From Charina bottae (Eukaryota > Chordata > Lepidosauria > Squamata > Charinaidae): 64,000 nucleotides of DNA. Numbering within the stretch: position 1 is the first letter of the stretch; every line of letters begins with the position of its first letter. A program made the translations under genes and the position numbers. Positions 10,952-22,669 of the stretch are shown here, one piece after another. The notes under the pieces were generated by a model. That model was given only the letters and a program-made list of their open reading frames with translations. It had not been told where the DNA came from and did no database searches. The stretch is taken from contig JALMGJ010000006.1 in assembly GCA_023362775.1 (NCBI GenBank), positions 55,073,501 to 55,137,500 of the forward strand. The letters are read 5' to 3'.

Positions 10952-13008
10952 CCAAAGAAGAACTAGAGAATTAAGAACATATGTTGGATAAAAAAAGCCC
11001 AAGAAACCCAACATTTTGCAGATGCTCATGATGCACGGGGCTTTTTTAATGCCATAAAGGCCATCTATGGACCAACAAACTATGGTACAAATCCCTTACA
11101 CTCAATAGATGGTGCTAAACTTCTAAAGGACAAAGAGTCTATTGCACTGCACTGGAAAGAGCATTACTACAATCTCCTTAATCGTCACTCTACTGTGGCT
11201 GATGAAGTCTTCTTGCAAATCCCACAAAAACAAATAAGAGATGAGCTTGCAGTACCCCCTAGTTTGGAGGAAGTCAGTAAAGCCACTAAACAAATGAAAA
11301 ATAACAAAGCTAGTGGACCTGATGGGATTCCTGCTGAAGTCTTTAAAGAAGGCGGGCCTGAACTTACACAACAACTTCATAAGCTCATCGAAAAAATCTG
11401 GATGAGGGAGGAGATTCCAGCAGACTTTAGGGATGCCATAATTATCACTCTCTTTAAAAAGGGTGATAGAACAGACTGTGGAAACTATCGAGGCATCTCC
11501 CTTCTACTGTAGCTACAGCAGGCAAAATCCTGGCAAAGATCATCGCAAACCGTCTCCTATCTATATCAGAAGACATCCTCCCTGAAACGCAAAATGGCTT
11601 CTGCCCTTCCAGGGGAACAGTGGATATGATCTTCACTGCACGACAGCTTCAAGAAAAATGCAAGGAGCAAAACCACCCGCTGTACATAGTGTTTATTGAT
11701 CTGACTAAAGCTTTTTATACTGTAAATCGTACTGCTCTCTGGACCATCCTTCTGAAAATCGGATGCCCTGATAAGTTTGTGAACATCTTGCGGCTACTCC
11801 ATGACGACATGATGGCAACAATCCTGGATAACAATGGCTCTCAAAGCGATCCATTTAAAGTGGAACCCGGCGTTAAACAGGGATGTGTTATTGCTCCAAC
11901 CTTATTCGCTATCTTCATCGCTATGATTATACACCTTGTTGAAGAGAAACTTCCTACTGGTGTAGAAATTATATATCGAACAGATGGAAAGCTTTTTAAT
12001 CTTAGTAGGCTGAAAGCAAAAAATAAGGTAATTACAACTTCTGTTATAGAACTTCAATATGCTGATGATAATGTAGTCTGTGCACACTCCGAGGAAGATC
12101 TTCAAACTATCCTAAACATCTTTGCAGAAGCATATGAAAAGCTCGGCCTCTCTATTAACATTAAAAAACCCAAAGTGCTTTACCAGCAAGTTCGAACCAA
12201 TCCCTCTGCAGCACCATCAATCCAGCTTAAAGGTGTGTCACTAGAAAATGTCGACCACTTTTCTTATCTCGGCAGCCATCTATCTACAAAAGCTGACATC
12301 GACGCTGAAATACAGCATCACCTGAGCTCTGCGAGTGTAGCTTTCTCCCGAATGAAGCGTAGAGTGTTTGAGGATCAGGACATTCGCAGGGAGACCAAAA
12401 TGCTTGTTTACAAAGCCATTGTACTACCAACCCTTCTGTACGCCTGTGAAACATGGACCCTCTACAAACACCACCTCCAACTTCTTGAAAGATTCCATCA
12501 ATGCTGCCTCCGAAAAATTCTGCAAATGACTTGGGAAGATAGGCGGACTAATGTTAGCGTATTAGAAGAAGCGAAAACCACCAGCATTGAAACAATGATA
12601 ATCCAACATCAACTTCGCTGGACCGGCCATATTGTTCGAATGCCTGACCATCGTCTTCCAAAGCAGCTACTTTACTCCCAACTTAAGAATGGAAAATGGA
12701 ATATTGGTGGACAGCAAAAGACATTGAAAGACACTCTCAAAGCTAATTTAAAAAAATGTAATATCAGCATTGAGAACTGGGAAGCCCTAACTCATGAGCG
12801 TTTCAATTGGAGGTCAGCCTTTATTAAAGGCGCTATGGACTTTGAAGAAGCACGAGTACAGGGCGAAAGGGAGAAAAGAGCTAAAAGGAAGGCACGTCAG
12901 GCAAACCCTCATCATGACCGTCTCCCACCCGGAAACCTATGCCCTCATTGTGGGAGGTTGTGCGGATCCAGAATTGGCCTTTATAGCCACTTACGGATCC
13001 ACTGTTAA
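10952..13008 (+). pseudogene. LINE ORF2, reverse transcriptase and C2H2 tail, frameshifted
   Basis: The frame resumes after the LTR with the linker, then the RT fingers (NKASGPDGIPAEVFKEGG, FKKGDRTDCGNYRGISLL). A one-base loss near 11508 shifts it into the long frame 11620-13008 (462 codons from the first ATG). There follow the palm motifs FIDLTKAF, GVKQGC and YADD (residues 147-150 of that frame, 12058-12069). Next come the thumb-like LLYACETWT, LRWTGHIVRMP and LPKQLL, and a C-terminal finger C-x2-C-x12-H-x3-H at about 12940-13005. Catalytic Asp residues of YADD are intact. The frameshift, missing start and LTR make it a pseudogene. Confidence 0.88.
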
Positions 13009-13174
13009 AATTTTACCCTTGGAAGACAATCTTACTTGGCTACGGGTGATCGCCAATGAATGAATGACAAAGTCAGTATGGATTTGTTCTATTAGAAGAG
13101 ATGTCCCAAAGGTAGTTCTCTTCTTTTCACTTTAATTCTGAACCATCTCCAGGAAGTACTGTTATTTCTCAATA

Positions 13175-13484
13175 AAGGTAAAGGTAAAGGTTTTCCCCTG
13201 CACAGTCATGTCCGACTCTAGGGGGCGGTGCTCATCTCTGTTTCTTAGCCAAAGAGCCAGCGCTGTCTGAAGATGCTTCCATGATCATGTGGCTGGCATG
13301 ACGCGCGTGAAACACTGTTACCTTCCCACCGAAGTGGTACCTATTTATCTACTTGCATTTGCTAGGTTGGCAAGAGCTGAGGCGAGTGCGGGAGCTCACT
13401 CCGTCACGCGGCGCTCAGGTCTCGAACCGCCGACCTTCTGATCGACAAGCCTGGTGTCTTAACCACTGAGCCATTGTGCCCCCA
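13175..13484 (-). mobile_element. tRNA-derived SINE with 13-bp TSD
   Basis: Same family as at 3950, with three GGTAAA units as tail at 13177-13192. A 15-bp internal deletion lies at 13359, where ATTTGC runs straight into TAGGTTGG. Perfect copies of TTATTTCTCAATA flank it at 13162-13174 and 13485-13497. Confidence 0.93.
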
Positions 13485-13497
13485 TTATTTCTCAATA

Positions 13498-14057
13498 CTT
13501 GTTCATTTTCTGACCTATTATTAACTACAGGTAAAAAAATACAAGGAAAAACTTTTCATAGTACTTATTATCTTGTACCATTATACCTTCTGCTGCCCCA
13601 GGCCCTTAAATAAATGCTTAGTTCATAGGGCTATTTATTTTATTGTCACTGATTAATCTGCTTGCTTGATTATATTTGGTAAGTGTTTTGTGATTAGCCA
13701 TTATGTGCTCAGACTTATTAAATAAGGATGCTCCCCCATTTTTCCCCCAAAACTGTAAGGATTTTTTTCTTATGTTGAGGGACCATAAGCATTATTTTCT
13801 GAAGTCATTTTAGTGTTAGATTAATAAAAACATGTTTATGATTAACTCTTTTCTTCCATGTTTTGTATTTTGCAAGATCAAAATGTTTCATTTACCCAAA
13901 GAAAGACAAGCCTGAATTTAAAGCAAACCAAGACCAAACGAAGATTATATAGAAACAAGGATTACAAACACATAAAAATCCTATACACTGTCCAGCTTTC
14001 CTACTTTGTCAACAGATTGCCAACTACCACTGAAACCAAACTAGGGAATTTTTTTCT
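13498..14057. other. No recognisable feature
   Basis: AT-rich spacer, nothing named. Confidence 0.55.
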
Positions 14058-14070
14058 TACCCAAATCTGT

Positions 14071-14280
14071 CGATGAAGGTTCTCAGTCATCCAGGTGGAA
14101 CAGTCTGTAGCTTGAATCATGTCAACTGGATTTCTATTTTCTCAGTGGAAACGTTTCGCTCCTTATCCAAGGAGCTTCTTCAGTCATGAAGAAGTCACTG
14201 AAGAAGCTCCTTGGATAAGGAGCGAAACGTTTCCACTGAGAAAATAGAAATCCAGTTGACATGATTCAAGCTACAGACAA
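14071..14280. mobile_element. Palindromic Penelope-like end insertion, 13-bp TSD
   Basis: The 210-bp insert consists of two copies of the same PLE end in opposite orientation. Arms 14103-14184 and 14197-14278 are perfect 82-bp reverse complements around a 12-bp centre; the left arm extends outward to about 14073 as a single copy. Perfect copies of TACCCAAATCTGT flank it (14058-14070 and 14281-14293). Each arm carries the CTGAAGA, hairpin, GAAAC core (left arm 14153-14183 minus strand; right arm 14198-14228 plus strand). It is near-identical to the fragment at 5537. No coding capacity. Confidence 0.8.
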
Positions 14281-14293
14281 TACCCAAATCTGT

Positions 14294-15370
14294 GCATGCA
14301 ACACATTTGTATATGTATGTGCATATTGATATGTGTATGAATGGATACGTATGACTCTACTTTGGAGAGTTATTCTAGCCTAGGATTACTGGGGCTGAGC
14401 TTTGGCAACAGAATGCAATGAGCCAGGAATTAAGTAAGCATCAGGACCAATGCAGGACATAAGAGGGGACGGATATTGGCTGAAGCCAATGGCTGAAGCC
14501 AGCACTGAGCAAAGAATAAACCAGAACATTATTGAGCATTGCCTTTTGAAAAGTGGATTATACGATTTCATGTGATTGAACTCAATGTATTTTTATGTTG
14601 CATTTAATTCTTTGCTTTAAATGGTATATACCACTTGGAAACATTTGCATCATAAGTAGACTAAAACTATTTTAAAAAGTCATGAACCTCTCCAAGTCAT
14701 GAAAATGAATGCCCTTTTGATTCCATTCTTCATTTCCAATAAATTTGATTTGCCTTGAGAAATCTGGCTAGTTTTGTACAGAACAATTCTCATGCATATT
14801 TTTTCCTACCAGTTTGATGAAAGAGACTTTGCTTTTCAACATTCTTTCAAAGCGAAGAGAATGTTGGTGAAATTCTCAAGAGAGGGGTGGGGTGTTCTTA
14901 TTTGGATACAAGATAGTCAAGGGGTGTGTGCATGTGCATGTGTATGAATGTCCTGTTTCTCATGGCATAATCCTTTCCACTCAAGGAAGGACTTCATGAG
15001 GGAATTACTCCTATTTTTATTGTAGATTAGGGAGTATGGGCAGCCAAGAAGTGACAGAACATTATAAAAGAGATTAATAACAGTAGCACTAGCACCCCCA
15101 CCTCAACAATAAAATACGTTTGAAAATACTACCAACAGAAATGCAATTCTCAAGCTCCCTGACTGTAAAATGGAAAAGCAGAAATCTGTTTGACGGGCAA
15201 AGGTAACTTTTGAAAAAAAGGCAGCTTTGGGCTCAGTAGTAGATCCCACAGAAGTAAGACTTCTCCCACTGAGATGAAACAGAGATTCCATAAGAACTCT
15301 TTTGGGCTACAAAGATAAAAATGGTATGAGATGCTGTATCGTATTCTCTGCACTGTTTTCAAACAGAGCT

Positions 15371-15374
<4 letters not shown>
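14294..15374. other. No recognisable feature
   Basis: AT-rich DNA; overlapping short frames near 14386-14571 and 15103-15611 show no domain. Confidence 0.5.

Positions 15375-15401
<27 letters not shown>
15375..15401. repeat. (TG)n microsatellite
   Basis: Thirteen uninterrupted TG units. Confidence 0.95.
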
Positions 15402-16923
15402 CCATGTAAATGTGCATGTGCGTTTTCTCTGTGTTTCCTTATCCCATTTCTTATTTCCACCCCAACCATTCCAGTTTCTACTGCTGCCTGTTAACTCTGC
15501 TTCACATCTGAAGTGAAAAGACCACCATAGTGAACTATTAAATTTGGAAAACGATTGAACCATTTTTGCATGCAAGACACTATGACCATCAGTATAAACA
15601 TGGATGCTCACTATTTTCCATTAGGCTCCCATGAGGTCATTTTTGTCATGTGTTATTCTGACATTTGAAATTAATCTGCATTAATGTTTTCTAAATGGGA
15701 AGGCAGCAGGAGATCAGAAAATGAAGATGTGCTACAATATAAAATTGCACTGCACCCTGCTCTGTTGATGATTCACTTACAAAAATAATTCTTTTCATGT
15801 GTTCCATTCTTCCACATAGAATCGAATGCATCTCATTATTCACAATGCTCCATGGAAAAGTATTTTTATTTTTTAGTCAGCAATATGAAATAGGATTGCT
15901 TCTGGTCCTGCAACCTGACCCAGTCGGTATATCTAGGGTGGGGATTACATGCACAAAGGACTTGTTTTGCTTACTTGGCTAAATAGCTAAAGAATTTCCA
16001 TGCTGCTGTTGAAACTTAGAAGCATTAAAGCAGCAGCTTTCTGCCTGTGGATATCCTCCTTGCCAAGATAAAGGCTTCTAATTCCCATTTTGTTCAAGTG
16101 TCTTTGATATAGGATCAAGAACAGGGGACATGGTGTCCATGGGTGCCAATATGACTGCAGATGCCTCATTTGGCATCCATGCAGCTTTAGGCTTTGCTTG
16201 CCTTTTTCATTTTTAAACACTATCTTAATTAATAATCATTCAATGGGGAAGTGACATGCTGCAAAGCAAAGCACAGCCCCAATCTTGCGCTTCATTTTAT
16301 TTTCAAGAATGCCTCTGGGTCACATGTGAACCAGATAGATGTTCCTAGAAAATAAACATGAAAATGAAAGTGTACCTGTGTGTCCAGAAAATACTAAGTT
16401 CACCTGGAGTTGTAGAAAATATTCTGGGGCCCTAAGTGGGAATGGTGAGGAACCACCTCTCCAGTTTGCCTCATGGACCAGAACCATAATAACAGCCATG
16501 TTTTTGCATCAGAACTTCTGTCCCAAAATAGCTATGTTGTGAAAATGCCCATCACATGCTCTAAAACTGCAAATGTGTCCAATGTCTTCCAAAGGTTCTT
16601 TTCCTCTATATTAAGTTATGGTCTTTTGCGTGATTTCTCCTTAAGGGAATTGACGTATCAGGCATGTATTCAGTCATAAACATCCCCCTCCTGTTTTTGC
16701 AATTAAAATGCACAAGGACGTTGTACTGCAATTTTATATGCAATTTTCTTTAACATATTTTTTGTAAACTATGCACATTGCACATATTCATATGGTTTCT
16801 GGGAGTCGTATTGCTCATGTATGCATGTTACTTCTCTTGTAGCTCATGCTGTAACACTGAAGGTGGTCCAGGGTTCAAGGAGCCTTTTCCTCAAAATCTC
16901 CCAAAGAGGAATTTCTCGCAGCA
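15402..16923. other. No recognisable feature
   Basis: Unique-looking sequence; short frames only. Confidence 0.5.
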
Positions 16924-17291
16924 TGTCAGAGTTCAGCAGACCTCTGCCATTCAGCTCGACAGGGATGTGGATTAAGGGCAGCTAGAAACTGATGGAGAGA
17001 CAACAGCGCGGAAGGGAGAACCGCCAGCAACGATGTGTGAAGTGGAACTCAACAGCTCCGGGAACGACTGTCTGAGCACCCTGGAACCTGCGGGTTACAT
17101 GTGTCGACAAACATGGACAATGGGGAGGGGATGTTTAAATATACTGTAACCTGCCATGCTTAACCATTCAAGTCTTTGTTCGTGTTAAGTCTTCATGCAT
17201 CGGAATAAACCCTTTTGCTTCTTAGAAATCTCGTGTCTGTGGTTTACTCAAGAGAAAGAGGTTTTAGGGCATCGGAGAGGAGCACCTTACA
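16924..17291 (+). mobile_element. Solo or isolated LTR related to the chromovirus LTR
   Basis: Starts TGTCAGAG and ends CACCTTACA. It shares order and wording with the chromovirus LTR at 18035-18404 in the opposite orientation: GGCAGATCT/AGCAGACCT near the start, a TTTAAAT A-rich promoter-like stretch (17132-17142), CCATTCAAGTCTTTGTTCGTG, then AATAAACCC (17203) as poly(A) signal and TGTCTGTGGTTTACTC near the end. No internal region adjoins it and the 5-bp flanks do not match, so it may be rearranged. Confidence 0.75.
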
Positions 17292-18034
17292 CTTTGTAAT
17301 TTATTTTAAGGAAGTCTCCAGCAGGGAACCCTAGGGGATGATTTCCCTCACTTCTGGGGCATCCAGAAAAAACATAAACCATTAGTTATGAGCACACTTG
17401 AGCTTTCCTATTTGCATTATATACAGTAACCATAGAGATATACAAACAGTATCACAGATACAGAAATAACTTTAAGCAGCTCTAAGCTATTGAATGTATG
17501 GCATAAACCTTGTCTTGAGAAGCTTGCTCAGAGCTAGGCTAGCAGTTCTTACCCATGCAGATAACAGAGCAATCTCCTTAAAGGTTCAGTACATATTGAA
17601 ACAAACCAATTCTCCCCTCTTCCTTCCAATTCTCCTCATTTCAACAGGTGGTTCTGCCAAAAGTCTCATGTAGCCAGTATTCTGGCCAGTTGAGCCCTCT
17701 TTCTCATTCATGTCTCTAACCTGCTGTTCCTTTTCTCCGTTCTCCAAGCTGCAAACTTCTCCAAGCTGATTCACTGGGCGATTTCTTCAGTGACAAAACT
17801 GCCAGCCTCTCTCTGTGTTGGCTGAGAATGCCAACCAGACTCCAAAACCCTCTATATCCCCTGTTTCTCTGTTTCCTTGTTGGCTGCAGAGAACGGAATC
17901 CCAGCTGGACCAAGTGCTGTGGGGAGAAAAGCCTCGTGCTTTCTTTCTTTTACCTCTTGCTGGCATGGTCATATCAGCTGGGACTTCTTGCAGTTACACT
18001 CCCCAAATATCAGAACATTAGGCCTCGGCTGATA
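17292..18034. other. Spacer between two inverted LTRs
   Basis: 743 bp without a recognisable gene. It lies between the 3' ends of two related LTRs in opposite orientation. I see no primer-binding site or pol fragment in it. Confidence 0.5.
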
Positions 18035-18404
18035 TGTAAGGCACTCCATCCGATATCTATAATCTCCCTGCTCTAGAGTAACTCACAGACACATGAGTTC
18101 TTAGAAGCAGAAGAGTTTATTATAGCATACAGAAGCTAGCACGAACAAAGACTTGAATGGCTGAAACCAGTAAAGCATGCACATTTAAATCTTCCCCCCT
18201 CCCAAGGTTCTTTGGTGGTGACACGTGTAACACGTGTCTTTCCAAGCTGCTCAGATATCCGCTCCCGGAGATGTGTATTTGGGATTGTCAGCTAGGTTTG
18301 AACCGGTCTACTTCAAAGCCGGTGTCTCTTTTGTGTCAGTTGCAGCCTCCTGAAATGTGCATATCAGTCTAGCGTCTTTGGCAGAGATCTGCCGATCTCT
18401 GACA
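18035..18404 (-). mobile_element. 3' LTR of the Ty3/gypsy chromovirus
   Basis: On the minus strand it runs TGTCAGAG...CCTTACA (370 bp). It directly follows the pol 3' end and a purine-rich stretch (18405-18440 read on the minus strand). It has a TTTAAAT promoter-like stretch (18184-18190) and TATAATAAAC as poly(A) signal. Its relation to the LTR at 16924 supports the call. The matching 5' LTR is absent. Confidence 0.82.
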
Positions 18405-18479
18405 TGCTCCCGGCCCAAGATGCTCCCCCCACCCCCTTAGCTGCGTGTGTTATTAACCCAACAAATTAATTACACAGTT

Positions 18480-21150
18480 CCAGACATTTCCTGTGAGGAG
18501 AGAGCACAAAAGTATTTTAGCATATTGCATTGTTCAGCCGCCTGTTTCAATGCGGTTTGTCCGGGAACTCCCTGTGAAAGGTTTTTACTAATTTGGGAGC
18601 GCGTGTGTGTTTCGCCATAACCCACTCCCTGTCTCCAATCGGTAGATGTTGCCACTTCACTAGATACTGCAACTGCCCCTTGTGCCATCTGGAATTCAGA
18701 ATCCTATAAATTTCAAAGTGTGGTTTTCCCTCAACCAATAATGGGGTGGGTTCCTCTGGTTCTGGATGCCATTGCTGTGAACTGTGGTGTGTTTTAACAA
18801 ACTAATGTGAAAAACTGGGTGTACCTTTCTTAGTGCCTTTGGCAATAGCAATTTTGCCGTTACTGGATTGATGACCTCAATGATTGGAAATGGACCTATG
18901 AATTTTTGAGCCAGTTTCCGTGACGGCTGTGTTGCCCTCAGGTTTTTTGTTGACAGATACACCTTGTCCCCTACTTTCAACTCCTATTCTTCTGCCCGTT
19001 TTCGATCTGCATGCTTTTTGTATCTTGCCTTAGCTTCCCGCAATGTTTCTACCATGACTGGCCAATTACTGGTTATCTTCGCTATCCAGGCGTCCTCTTT
19101 CAAAGGTTGCTCTAGTTCTGTGGTGTTGGACATGGCCAGTTCGGGGATGGGGACAAATTCCTGCCCTGTAGCTACTTTGAATGGCGAAAACCCCGTGCTT
19201 TGGTGAAGCGCGTTATTGTAAGCAACCTCTGCGAACGGCAACAGTTCAGCCCAATCGTTCTGTTGGTAATTAATGTAGCATCTAAGGTACTGCTCCAATG
19301 TGGCATTAATGCGTTCACTCACTCTGTCTGTGCACGGATGGAATGCACTACTGAGCCCCTGTTCCGATCCAATTAGCTTTAAAAACGCCCGCCAGAACTT
19401 GCAAGTGCCTGTTTAGAAAATAAGTCTGTGACCACCCAAATGGCTGTGTTCTTTCTGCTCATTGGTAAGTCAACTATAAAATCCATAGCAATTTGCTTCC
19501 ATGGCTGTGTGGGGTTTGCAAGTGAACTTGCAAGTGAAAGTGCTGCCGCGATCGCTGATTATGCGTTCCGGCGTTCCATGAGCTCTATAAATGTGCTGAA
19601 TGAACATCCTAGCTAGTTTTGGAGCATTTGGTATTCCCTTGCAAGCAATGAAATGTGCCTGTTTAGAAAATAAGTCTGTGACCACCCAAATGGCTGTGTT
19701 CTTTCTGCTCATTGGTAAGTCAACTATAAAATCCATAGCAATTTGCTTCCATGGCTGTGTGGGGTTTGCAACCTCTTGTAATTTCCCTGTGGGTTTTCCC
19801 ATTTTCTGTTTGGTGGTTGCACACACTGGGCATGAGCGCACATAGGCTTTAACGTCTGTGCGCAGTGATGGCCACCAAAATTTGTGCCGGATTAAATGTA
19901 GAGTTTTCACAAATCTGAAGTGCCCTGCCGTTTTGTGATCGTGATGTAGGTTCAAGACCTTTTGCCTTAAAGGCTCAGGGACATAGGCTTTGTTGTCTTT
20001 CCACCCCACTCCATCTTTCTCCACTAGGGTGTGTTTGAGTTCCCCCCACCATGCGTCTGTCTCTGTTGCCGTCCGCAGTTCGTCTGTCAATTGGTCGCTC
20101 TCTGCCGCGCGCTTCGCGCTGCTGTGGGTGATCGCCATGTTGCCCTCCCCCCTCTCTTCCTTTGCCGCTTGGCTCTGAGCCGCCGCTGGCAGCGAAGGGA
20201 TGAGTGGCTCTATAACTTCCTCCATCCTGCTTTCATGTTGCGGCAGTCGTGACAACGCATCTGCCAGGTAGTTTTTTCCCCCAGGGAAGTACTTCAGTGT
20301 GAAATTAAATCTACTGAGGAACTCTGCCCACCGCAGGTGTTTTGGATTTAGTTTTCTGGGGGACTTGAGAGCTTCCAAGTTTTTGTGGTCAGTCCACACT
20401 TGGAATGTTTCTGCTGCCCCTTCCAAGAGGTGTCGCCATGTGCTCAGGGCATGTTTAACAGCAAACGCCTCTTTCTCCCAAATATGCCATCGTCTCTCCG
20501 TTGGATTAAATTTCCGGGAAATGTAAGCACATGGCTTTACTTTCCCACTGTCATCTGCCTACAGTAGTATGGCTCCAACTGCGCTAAAAGATGCGTCCGT
20601 ATGTATGATGAACGGTTTGTCTACCTCTGGGTGTTTGAGGATGGGCTCATTGGTGAATTTTACTTTTAACTTGTCAAAGGCTTCCTGACATTCTTGGGTC
20701 ATCACGAGTTTCGTGCTCGGTGGCGGGGCTTTTGCTTTCGCCCCCTTGCCTTTTGTTTTTAGTAAGTCAGTCAGGGGCAACACAATTTGCGCAAAATCCT
20801 GAATAAATTGCCTATAGAACCCCGCGAACCCGAGGAACGCTTGTAGCTGTCTGCGCGTTCGGGGGGGCTCCCAACCTAGGACTGCTTTGACTTTCTCAGG
20901 GTCCATCTCAATGCCCTCATGTGATATGCGATACCCCAGGAAGTCTAGTTTCTCCTTGTGGAACTAACATTTCTCAAGTTTCACATATAGCTTCGCCTCA
21001 AGTAATTTCTCTAAAACCCACTTGACTAATTCCATGTGTTCATCCAAATTTTCAGAAAAAATCAATATGTCATCCAAATATACAATTACCCCTTTGTACA
21101 GAAATTCATACAACACTTCATTTATGAACCTCATGAAAATTCCCGGTCCC
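18480..21150 (-). pseudogene. Ty3/gypsy chromovirus pol (RT-RNaseH-integrase-chromodomain), 5'-truncated
   Basis: Read from high to low coordinates. RT palm with YLDDIL (near 21060-21080). RT connection with LGFAGFYRQFI (20820). RNase H with TDASFSAVGAILL (20560-20600), WTDHKNLE (20375) and LADALSRLP (20245). Integrase zinc finger H-x3-H..C-x2-C (HHDH..HFRF..CPVCATTKQ, 19815-19945) and core DFIVDLP and SDRGSTFTCKF (19530-19730). Integrase C-terminal region VAYNNALHQSTGFSPF (19180-19230), the GPF-type motif (KFIGPF, 18890) and a chromodomain-like end YLVKWQHLP (18640-18670). Gag, protease and the first RT motifs are missing. Stops, frameshifts and a 118-bp internal insert make it non-functional. 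Chromodomains direct integration to marked chromatin. Confidence 0.9.
19408..19525. repeat. Templated duplication within integrase
   Basis: Positions 19405-19521 are identical to 19655-19771 (117 bp, offset 250). The copied segment sits between direct repeats ACTTGCAAGTG at 19397-19407 and 19526-19536. The second location is the normal one in the integrase frame; the first interrupts SDRGSTFTCKF. Confidence 0.9.
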
Positions 21151-21230
21151 CCCGTATAATGATGTATCACATGACTGCTGAGACTTATGTTCTTGTCCAT
21201 GCAAGCATGTGATTGTGGCATTTGTGCAAT
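21151..21230. other. Junction DNA between chromovirus and L1
   Basis: The RT homology ends near 21150. The next 80 bp is unassigned and forms the left flank of the L1 target site. Confidence 0.5.
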
Positions 21231-22669
21231 TTATTCATTACATGCATCTTTTTTATATAAAAAAACTTTATTAGTTTTCAAAGTATAGCTAAAATATAAA
21301 ATAGAAAATACAGAAAAGCTAGAAAATAGAACTAAAGAAAAAAGAAAAAAGTATAAAAGTGCAAATAGTCAGAAAGCAAAAACAGAAAGGTGACTTCCGA
21401 CTTCTCCAATACAGATATAGATAAATTTACAAATATAATCTCTTACCATTAATTTACCTATAGTAACATTATTTCTATTAAAACAAACCATTTAATCATT
21501 AAAACCCAAAGTCAAAACTTCATTTTTTTCCACCTCAAGCAAATAATCTATAAGTGGTTGCCAAGCAGATATAAATCCAGAAACAGAGTGTTCTCTAATT
21601 AATGCTGTTAATTTAGCCATTTGGGCCAGATCTGTTAATTTAACAATCCAATCTTCAACCATAGGTATCTGTGGATCTTTCCATCGCTGTGCATGTAAGT
21701 CTTGTAGCTGTGATCATATATAAAAGCAAAACACCATATTTTTTCTACAACTCCTTCTCCATCAATCCCAAAAGGAACAGTTCTGGCTTTTTTTGTATGT
21801 TCACTTTTAAAATCTTTTGGATAATAATACATATTTGATCCCAAAATTTTTTGGCCTTCTCACAAGTCCACCAGAGATGATAAAAGATTCCTTCTCCCTG
21901 TGAACACTTCAAAGAAACATTTGTTACACCATTATACATTTTTGATAGCTTATCAGGAGTTAAATACCAACGATACATAATCTTATAAAAATTCTCTTTT
22001 AAATAACAATTCAAGGTGAATTTCAAACCTTTGTTCCACATGTTTTCCTATTGCTCCAACATATTATATCCAAAGTTCTTGGCCCATTTAATCATGCATT
22101 CTTTAACCTGTTCATCTTCCAAATTCATCTGTAACAATATTTTATACATTTTGGTAATAACATATTCATCATTAATACAAAGTTCCATTTCAAACCGAGT
22201 TGTTTCATTAACAAATTTATAATTCTTCTTATCCACCTTAAACCGTTCTAACAATTGCAAATACTGTATGTAAACCAATGACATGTAAAACCTTCCAACA
22301 TTTCCCTTGTTTTAAACTATGGTTCACTCTCTTCAAAATTTAACAAATCTTTATACTTTAATCAACTTACTTCTCCCACATTTTCTCTTCTAACAAATGC
22401 TTCTTGAGGTGACAACCATAATGGTACATTAGGAGACAATCTTACCTTATATTTATTCCAGATCCTTAATATGGCACTCCTAGCAAAATGATTTTTAAAA
22501 TCTTTATTAACTTTAACTTTATCATACCACAAATAGGAGTGCCACCTGAATCTTAATTAATGTCCTTCAAACTGTAATAATTTCTTATTCTTCAAAGTGA
22601 TCCATTCCTTCATTCAAAGCAAACAAGCATCAAAATATGATGCCAATGACCCAAACTCTTTCAATTTCT

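Larger units (their letters stand above)
9484..13065 (+). mobile_element. Non-LTR retrotransposon (APE endonuclease + RT), 5'-truncated
   Basis: A LINE that begins inside its endonuclease domain and runs to a short ATGA-repeat tail at about 13054-13065. It contains the C-terminal endonuclease, a reverse transcriptase with YADD and a C-terminal zinc finger. It is split at 10159-10946 by a solo LTR and has at least one frameshift near 11508. Related proteins are very common in fish and invertebrate genomes and resemble RTE-type LINEs, but I do not commit to a clade. A second fragment of the same family lies at 57976-58167 on the opposite strand with only a few differences over 190 bp, so the family is fairly young. 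Confidence 0.88.

Noticed and set aside
10506..11029. Overlapping minus-strand frames with Ser/Pro/Arg-rich products
   Set aside because: They lie inside a solo LTR and are products of its GC-rich tandem repeats.
15150..15611. 153-codon minus-strand frame
   Set aside because: It contains the poly-Thr/His reading of the TG microsatellite and no domain.
17586..18076. Cluster of overlapping frames between the two LTRs
   Set aside because: No domain, both strands overlap, and none matches gag or env; treated as spacer.
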